Assembly (NCBI GenBank): GCA_024742275.1
Contig: JANSYS010000002.1
Span: 1 to 64,000, forward strand
Source of the DNA: Alphaproteobacteria bacterium
GTDB lineage: Bacteria; Pseudomonadota; Alphaproteobacteria; Thalassobaculales; Thalassobaculaceae
DNA length: 64,000 bases
Direction: 5' to 3'
The translations under genes were made by a program, and so were the position numbers. Shown here piece by piece: positions 16,101-25,100 of the stretch. How positions within the stretch are numbered: position 1 is the stretch's first letter; every line of letters starts with the position of its first letter. The notes below the pieces were generated by a model. The model saw only the letters and a list, made by a program, of their open reading frames with translations. It had not been told where the DNA came from and did no database searches.

Positions 16101-19100
16101 GGGCGGAGCCGGCGGCGACAGCATCGACGGCGGCGGCGGCGATGACAGTCTCGACGGCGGGGCGGACGACGACACGGTTACCGGCGGTGCCGGCGACGAT
16201 GCCGTGGCTGGCGGAGACGGTAACGACAGCCTCGGAGGCGGCTCTGACAACGACTCTGTCGATGGCGGCGCGGGCGACGACACGGTCGCGGGCGACGGTG
16301 GCGACGACGTTCTGGCAGGCGGAGACGGCAACGACAGCGCGGTTGGCGGCGACGGCAACGATGTCGTCGACGGCGGCCTCGGCGACGATACGGTCGCGGG
16401 GGACGGCGGTGACGATACGGTCGCTGCCGGCGACGGCAATGACAGCGCTGTCGGCGGAGACGGCAACGACAGTGTCGATGGCGGCGACGGCAACGATACG
16501 GTAGAGGGCGGCACGGGCGAGGACACGGTCCTTGGCGGTGTGGGCGATGACAGCGTCGCCGGCGGCGACGGCAACGACGCCGTCGACGGCGGCCTCGGCG
16601 ACGATACGGTCGCGGGGGACGGTGGCGACGACACTGTCCTCGGCGGTGATGGCAATGACAGTCTGGCCGGCGGCGACGGCGACGACTCTGTTGATGGCGG
16701 TGCGGGCGACGAAACGGTCGACGGCGGCGCAGGCAACGACACGGTCGATGGCGCAGTTGGCAACGACCTGATCGATGGCAATGACGGCGACGACTCGCTG
16801 GTTGGCGGCGACGGCAATGACACGATTTCCGCTGGCGACGGCAACGATACAGTCGAAGGCGGTGCGGGCGACGACTCCCTGGCCGGCGACGACGGCGCGG
16901 GGTGGGAAAGCCAGAATCTGACCGGGACCGATTCGGCAAATGATCTCACGGGTGCGGAGGGCGACGACCTTCTGGTGGGTCGTGGCGGACGCGACAACCT
17001 GTACGGCAATGCCGGCAACGACACGATCTCCGGCGGTGACCAACTCGACGTGATCTATGGCGGCGAGGGCGAGGACCTTCTGTCCGGTGGTGCCGGGGCC
17101 GACAGCATCTTCGGTGACGCCGGCAGCGACACCATGTTCGGTAATGCCGATAGCGACTACCTGAAGGCTGGCGATGGCGACGATGTCCTCGACGGCGGCG
17201 ATGGCGCCGACGCGCTGCTGGGTGAAGACGGCAGCGATACCCTGCGTGGCGGTGCCGGTAGGGATGTGCTGTCCGGTGGCGCAGGTGACGACTACCTGGA
17301 TGGCGGTGCGGACAATGATCGCATGGCCGGCGGCGCGGGCGCCGATACCTTCTCTGTAACCGACGGGGATGTGATTCTTGATCTCGACCGGTTTGATTCC
17401 GTGCGCATCGATGGAGCTACCTTCGATAGTGACGCAATCACCATCAGCCGTGTCGGTGCCAACAATCAGACGACGATCGTCGAAGTCGATACCGATGGAG
17501 ACGGAAATGCCGACCTGACGTTCTCTGCCGTCGGAGGCTTCGAACTCGACGATCTCATCACCGGGGTCGACGACAACGGCGCGCCCTATACCCAGTTCCG
17601 GTTTGCTGCCAACCAGACACCGACGGTTCCGGAGGACGACACGGTCACCGGTGGTGACGGGAACGACACGGTCACCGGTGGTGACGGCAACGACACGGTC
17701 ACCGGCGGCGACGGCAACGACGCCGTCGACGGCGGCCTCGGCGACGATACGGTCGCGGGCGGCGACGGCAACGACACGGTCACCGGCGGCGACGGGAACG
17801 ACACGGTCACCGGTGGTGACGGGAACGACACGGTCACGGGCGGTGACGGCAACGACACGGTCACCGGTGGTGACGGGAACGACACGGTCACGGGCGGCGA
17901 CGGCAACGACACGGTCACGGGCGACGACGGCAACGATACGGTCACTGGTGGTGACGGGAACGACACGGTCACCGGCGGCGACGGGAACGACACGGTCACG
18001 GGCGGCGACGGGAACGACACGGTCACCGGCGGCGACGGGAACGATACGATCACGGGTGGCGACGGCGGCGACACGATTTCGGGCGGCGCCGGCAACGATA
18101 CCGTCAGCGGCGGTGACGGGAACGATCAGGTCTCCGGCGGTGACGGCAACGACACGCTGAGCGGCGGTGCCGGAAATGACACGCTCGTCGGCGACGATGG
18201 CGGCAATGGCGATGAGGAAGACACTGTTCCTGGTGCGCCGGACAACAACGACGTGCTCTCTGGCGGTGAGGGCAATGACTCGATCGGTGGCGGTTGGGGC
18301 AATGACTCATTGTATGGCGGTACCGGCGACGACACGCTTGAAGGGGGTGTCGGCGCGGATCAGCTTGTCGGAGGTGAGGGCTCCGATCGGTTGAGCGGCG
18401 GCAGTGGCAATGACAGCCTGTCCGGTGGAACCGAGGACGATCTTCTCTATGGCGGCAAGGGCGATGACGTTCTGTCGGGCGGTGCGGGCGAAGACACTCT
18501 CTCAGGCGGGTTTGGTAATGACAGCCTGTCCGGCGGGGCCGGTGCGGATGCCTTCAGCGGCGGCAGTGGCGACGACAATCTCGTCGGCGCTGACGGTAAC
18601 GACACCCTCTCGGGCGGAAACGGTGCGGATACGTTGAGTGCCGGCGCCGGAGACGATGAGTTGTCCGGCGGCATCGGGGCTGACGTGCTGTCGGCCGGCG
18701 ACGGGGCCGACACCTTGTTTGGCGGTGCAGATTCGGATCGCCTGTCCGGCGGTGCCGGAGACGACGCGCTGGACGGCGGCCGAGGCAACGACACGATGCA
18801 AGGCGGCGACGGGGCGGACAGCCTGACGGGCGCTGACGGAAACGACCTGCTCGCTGGCGGATCCGGCGACGACGCCGTGTTCGGCGGCGATGATCAGGAC
18901 ACTCTTTCTGGAGGTGACGGCGCTGACACGCTCTATGGCGGCGCTGGCATGGATCGGTTGTTCGGCGGCGCCGGAAACGATTTCCTCTCAGGTGGCGCAG
19001 GTCCCGACTACATGGAGGGCGGCGAGGGAGCCGATACCTACGCGGTCACCGACAACGATGTGATCGGCGAATACACGGAAGGCGACGTAATCCGCCTTGA

Positions 19101-22100
19101 GGGCTTCGATCTCGACCCCTCGGATTTCTCGATGCGAGTGTCCGGTGGTGTCGCCACGCTCTCCGTTGATACGGATGGCGATGGCATCGAGGACATGTCT
19201 TTCAGTGTTGTTGGTGTGGCGGGGACTCCGCAGGTCACCGTCGGTAGCGACGGCCAGGGCGGTGTGTTTACCGACGTCTCGTTTGATCTGTCCGACACGG
19301 TCACGGGCGGCGACGGGAACGACACCGTCACGGGCGGTGACGGGAACGACACGGTCACCGGTGGCGACGGGAACGACACGGTCACGGGCGGCGACGGGAA
19401 CGACACGGTCACCGGTGGCGACGGCAACGACACGGTCACCGGTGGCGACGGGAACGACACGGTCACGGGCGGCGACGGCAACGACACCGTTACCGGTGGC
19501 GACGGCAACGACACGGTCACCGGTGGTGACGGGAACGACACGGTCACGGGCGGCGACGGGAACGACACGGTCACCGGTGGTGACGGGAACGACACGGTCA
19601 CCGGTGGTGATGGGAACGACACGGTCACGGGCGGCGACGGGAACGACACGGTCACCGGCGGCGATCCGTTCACCATCGACGGTTCGAACCATGACGATAC
19701 AGGTTCCGGCTTCTCGGTCGTCGGACGTCGGATTGTCGACGGCGCACTGAGCGATCCGAGCATCGACTTCGTCTCCATGACCGGCGATGGCCTTGGCGTG
19801 GATGGCCCGGCGGCGGGTCCGGCGGTTCAGCTCGGCTACGATCCGGCCACTGGCCTTTCGGAAGAGCTGATCGTCAACCTCGACAATCCGGCCACGTCCG
19901 CAAGCGTCGAAGTCTCCAGGCTGTTCGCGAACGAGGGCACCGGCGGCGAGACCGGCCACTGGGCGGTCTATGACGGCGACACCCTGGTCGGAGAAGGCAA
20001 TATCTCCGCGAGCAGCGGTTCCTCGGCGACGATCGCGATCGAGCCTGGTCAGAGTTTTGACAAGATCGTCTTCACGGCGCTGCCCTATGGCGGCACGAGT
20101 CAAACGTCGACGGGCGACAGCAGTGACTATTTCGTCAAGAGCATCACAGTAACGCCCGATCCGGAGGGCAGCGGCCAGGACACGTTGACCGGCGGAGACG
20201 GTAACGACTCCCTGATGGGGACCCCGGACAATGACACGATTTCCGGCGGCGCCGAAGACGACGAAATCTCCGCCTTGGAGGAAGCCGACGTAGTGTTCGG
20301 TGGTGCCGGCAACGATACGATTTCCGGCGGCGAAGGCGACGATGTCCTCGATGGCGAGGACGGTGACGACTTGGTTTCCGGCCAAAGCGGATCGGACACG
20401 GTCGATGGCGGATCGGGTGACGATACGCTGTCCGGTGGCAGCGGCAACGACGCGGTCGACGGCGCGGATGGCAACGACCTGCTGGATGGCGGCGACGGTG
20501 CCGACGGTCTGGTTGGCGGAAGCGGGGCGGACACGCTCTCCGGGGGCGCCGACAACGACTCGCTGGCGGGTGGCGACGACAACGATCGTCTGATCGGTGG
20601 CGACGGCGACGACCGGATGAGTGGCGATGCCGGCGACGATACCCTGTCGGGCGCTGATGGAAACGACCGTCTCGAAGGCGGCGCCGGCGACGATCAGATC
20701 GAGGGTGGAGCGGGCACGGATTGGGCGTTCGGCGGTGACGGTGCCGACACCATCGGTGGCGGCTCGGGCAACGACTATCTGTTCGGCAACGAGGGGGAGG
20801 ACGTCTTCACCGGCTCCCTCGCCGATCTGAACGGCGACCTTCTTGGCGACTATGTGGAAGGCGAGGAGATCCGGATTTCGGATCTTACCGATACCGCCAC
20901 GCCGGTCACCTTGACCATTTCCGACACCAAGACGATCGTCGGTATTGGCGACGACGGCACAGGCAACCCGGTCTCCAGCTTCACGGTGTCTGGCAACTAT
21001 CAGGGCGCCGTTCTCACCGAGGCGGATGGCGGCGTCACCCTGACCCTGACCGAGGATCCGGTCGATCCGAACGGCGCGACGGAAGGTGACGACAGCCTGA
21101 CGGGTACGTCGGATGCCGACACGATCAGCGCGTTGGGCGGCGACGATCTGGTCAGCGGGCTGTCGGGGAACGACGTGCTCTATGGCGACGACGGTTCCGA
21201 CACCCTGTCAGGCGGCGATGGCGGCGACGCGCTCTTTGGCGGCACCGGCGGCGACAGCCTGGAAGGCGGCGCGGGCAACGATACGCTGAGCGGCGGCGAC
21301 GGCGACGATACGCTGTCGGGTGGCGATGGCCGAGACCGTCTCGACGGCGGTGAGGGCAGCGACCTTTATCAGTGGTCTGCCGATCAGACCGGCGGAGTCC
21401 GCAACTACCAGGTTGGCGATCCCGAGAACCCGCTGACCGACGGCAGCATCACGGATGCGGAGAGCTTCAATCCGGGCGATGCCAGCCATGCCCGTTGGGA
21501 TACCTATTCCGACAGTGGTACGGGCGCTGAAGACAGAGACACGCTTGTCGGTACCGACGGCGCTGACGACATCGCTCTCGATTTCGGCGGGCGTCGTCTG
21601 AGCGGTATCGAAGTGATCGACGGCGGTGCCGGTAACGACATCATCGACCTCGCGAGTCATCGGTACGCCCAGGGCGATACGACACTGATCGGCGGCGAGG
21701 GCGACGATGTCCTCTGGGGCAATGTCGGTGACGACGCGGCGTCCGGCGGTGAGGGCAACGACTGGCTGGCCGGCAATTCCGGCGACGACACGCTGTCCGG
21801 CGGTACCGGCGATGACCGGCTCGAGGGCTTGGCGGATAACGATGAACTGTCCGGTGGCGCCGGCGCCGATACGCTCTCCGGTGGCGGCGGCGATGACGCG
21901 CTGTTCGGTGGCGACGGCGACGACACGCTTTCCGGCGGTGCCGGTGCCGACAGTCTCGTCGGCGGCAGCGGTACGGACGTGTTCGGTGGCACCCTGGCCG
22001 ATCTGGACGGCGACGTAATCGCTGATTACGCGGAGGGTGAGGAGATCCGTATCTCCGATCTCGCCGACGGCGATGCGCCGGTCACCTTGTCGCAGTTCGG

Positions 22101-25100
22101 CGGCGACACCTATGTGGGCATCGGCGACGACGGTACGGGCAGCCCGCTGGCGACCTTCCGGATCGCCGGCGACTTCAAGGGCTGGGTCCTGACCGAAACG
22201 GACTCGGGTGTCAGCCTGAGCCTTACGGTCGATCCGATCGATCCGTTCGGCGCGACCGATGGCGACGATACTCTTGTCGGCACGCCGGATGAGGACACGA
22301 TCAGCGGCTATGCCGGTGATGACAGGATCTCGGCCCGGTCCGCGGACGACCTGGTCTTCGGCGGCGGGGGCAATGACACCATCTTCGGGCAGGCCGGCGA
22401 GGATACGCTTTCCGGCGGCGTTGGTGACGATGCGCTGAACGGCGGCGACGGGGCAGATCTGCTGGTCGGCGGCGACGGAGCCGACTCCGTGCGCGGTGGT
22501 GTCGGCGACGATACCGTGTCCGGCGGCGTTGGTGACGATACACTGCGTGGCGACGGTGGAGCCGATCTTCTCTCCGGCGGCGATGGCGCCGACATGCTCG
22601 TCGGCGGAGATGGTGAAGACACGCTTTCGGGCGGGATTGGCAGCGACTCCTTGCGCGGCGGTGCCGGCAACGACGCTGTCCTCGGCGGCACAGGATCCGA
22701 CGACCTGCGCGGTGAGGCAGGAAACGATACCCTGTCCGGCGGCGACGGCGACGACACGCTGCGGGGTGGCGTGGGCGACGACCTGCTGACGGGCGGCGCG
22801 GGTAGCGATGTCCTCAACGGCGGCCGTGGCAACGATGCGCTTTCAGGCGGTATTGGCGACGATACCCTGAACGGGGGCGGTGGTAACGACGCGCTCTCCG
22901 GCGGCATCGGTAACGACAGTCTGGTCGGATCCGGCGGTGACGACAGCCTCTATGGCGGCGATGGCGATGACACGCTGAAAGGTCAGCAAGGCGCGAACGT
23001 GCTCGCTGGCGGTAGCGGGTCCGATTTTGTGGTCGGCGGAGAGTCGACGGACACGATTTCCGGCGGCGAGGGTGCCGACACGATTGCCGCCCGCAGCGGT
23101 GATGACCTGGTCCTGGGTGGCGAAGGGTCGGACTCCGTGCGGGCCGGCGGTGGAAACGACACCGTGTCCGGCGGCGTCGGCGACGATACGGTCCTCGGCG
23201 GCCGCGGTGACGATCAGCTGTCCGGCGGCGACGGGACCGACAGCCTGGTCGGCCAGGACGGTGCGGATGCGCTGTCGGGTGGTGCCGGGGCGGATATGCT
23301 CAAGGGCGGCACCGGCAACGATGCGCTGTTCGGCGGTGACGGCGACGATACGCTGTCCGGTGGGCAGGGCGCGGATACGCTCAGCGGCGGTGCCGGCAAC
23401 GACGTCTTCTCTGCGCGCTGGAGCGATCTGAACGGCGATCGCGTTGCCGATTACGACGCCGAGAACGACACCTTGCACGTGGGCGGCGTCAATCCGAACA
23501 GGCTCGACGTGACCCTGTCGGTCGAGGACGGCGTCACTACGGTCAACCTGGATCGCGACGGCGACGGCACCGTCGACGCGAGTTTCGAGGTCGACGGCTC
23601 GTTCGTCGGCGCCGACGTCACCGCGGCCGAAGGCGGCGGGGCCGAGATTTCCCTGACGCCGGGCGTTCCGCTCGAGCGGATGGTCCTGACCGCGATGGGC
23701 AAGGCCGATCTCGACGGCGATGGGGACGCGGAGCAGATTTGGCGCCTGCGCAACCCGAACGACGTTCCGATCGAGGCGACCGCCGACATGTACGGCGTCG
23801 ACGATCCGCAGGACGGACCGATCACCGCGCCGCCGGGCGACAGCTACTTCTGGAGCGAAGCCGGAAGCGGCACCATGGTCGTGCGCTACCAGATCAACGA
23901 CACGGATCGCCAGGAGACCAAAGCCTCGAACCCGAATGACGCCGATCTGCAGGCGCTGGAGGATGCGGGCTTCGTCAATCCGTTCGGCGCGACCGAAGGC
24001 GACGACACGCTGATCGGTACCGACGAAGCGGATGACCTTTTCGGACGCGGCGGCGACGACCTGATCTCCGGCGGCGGCGGCGGCGACACGCTCTCCGGCG
24101 GCGACGGCAACGACACGATCATCGGCGACGGCGAGACCAGTCCGTCGACGTTCGAGATCGACGCGAGCAACTTCGCTCAGACCGGCAGCGGCTTCGCCGT
24201 CACCGGTCGACAGATCGTCGACGGTGCGCTGAGCGACGCCAGCGTCGATCATGTCTCCACCTCCGGCGGCAGCCTCGGTGTCCAGGGCGGCACCGGCAGC
24301 GGGCCGGCCGTTCAGCTCGGGTACGATCCGGCGACCGGTATCTCCGAGGAGTTGATCGTCGACCTCGACCGGCCGGCGACGTCGGCCACCGTGGCGGTGG
24401 ATCGCTTGTTCCCGAATGAGGGTCAGGGCGACAACGGATCCGGCGGCGAAGTTGGCCACTGGGCCGCCTATCGCGACGGCGTGCTGGTCGGCGAAGGCAA
24501 CATCGACACCACGTCGGAGACCGGTATCTCGACGTCGGTCGAGATCGATCCCGGAACCGTCTTCGACAAGCTGGTCTTCACCGCCCTGCCTTATGGCGGC
24601 GTCAGCCAGAGCGGCGGCACCGACAGCAGCGACTACCTGATTTCCGGCATCACCGTGCAGCCGGAAGGCGCCGACAACAGCGCCGGCGACGTTCTGATCG
24701 GTGGGGCCGGCAACGATGTCCTGATCGGTGGAGACGGCGACGACGCCCTCTACGGCGGCGCGGGCGACGAGAGCCTGATCGGCGGCGCCGGCAACGATAC
24801 GCTGTATGTCGACAGCATTGACGACCTGGACGGAGCGACCGTCGAGGGCATCGAACATCTCGTGGTCGGCGGAAGCAGCGGTCCGGCTGACGGCTCGAAC
24901 CTCCTGATAAACGGCGACTTCGAGAGCACACCGACCGAACTGACGAACGTCTGGAACATGTTCCAGGAGATCGAGGGCTGGACCGCGGTCGACACCGACC
25001 CGGACATTGCGGGCACCTCGCCGATCGAGATCCAGCACGGCCGCATCGGCGGCGCGCCGGTCTCGCCGGACGGTTGGGCGTCGGACAACAATGTGCTCGA

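Noticed and set aside
17638..19662. CRISPR-like array
   Set aside because: The units are continuous 27-bp coding repeats without spacers and stay in frame with the RTX protein.
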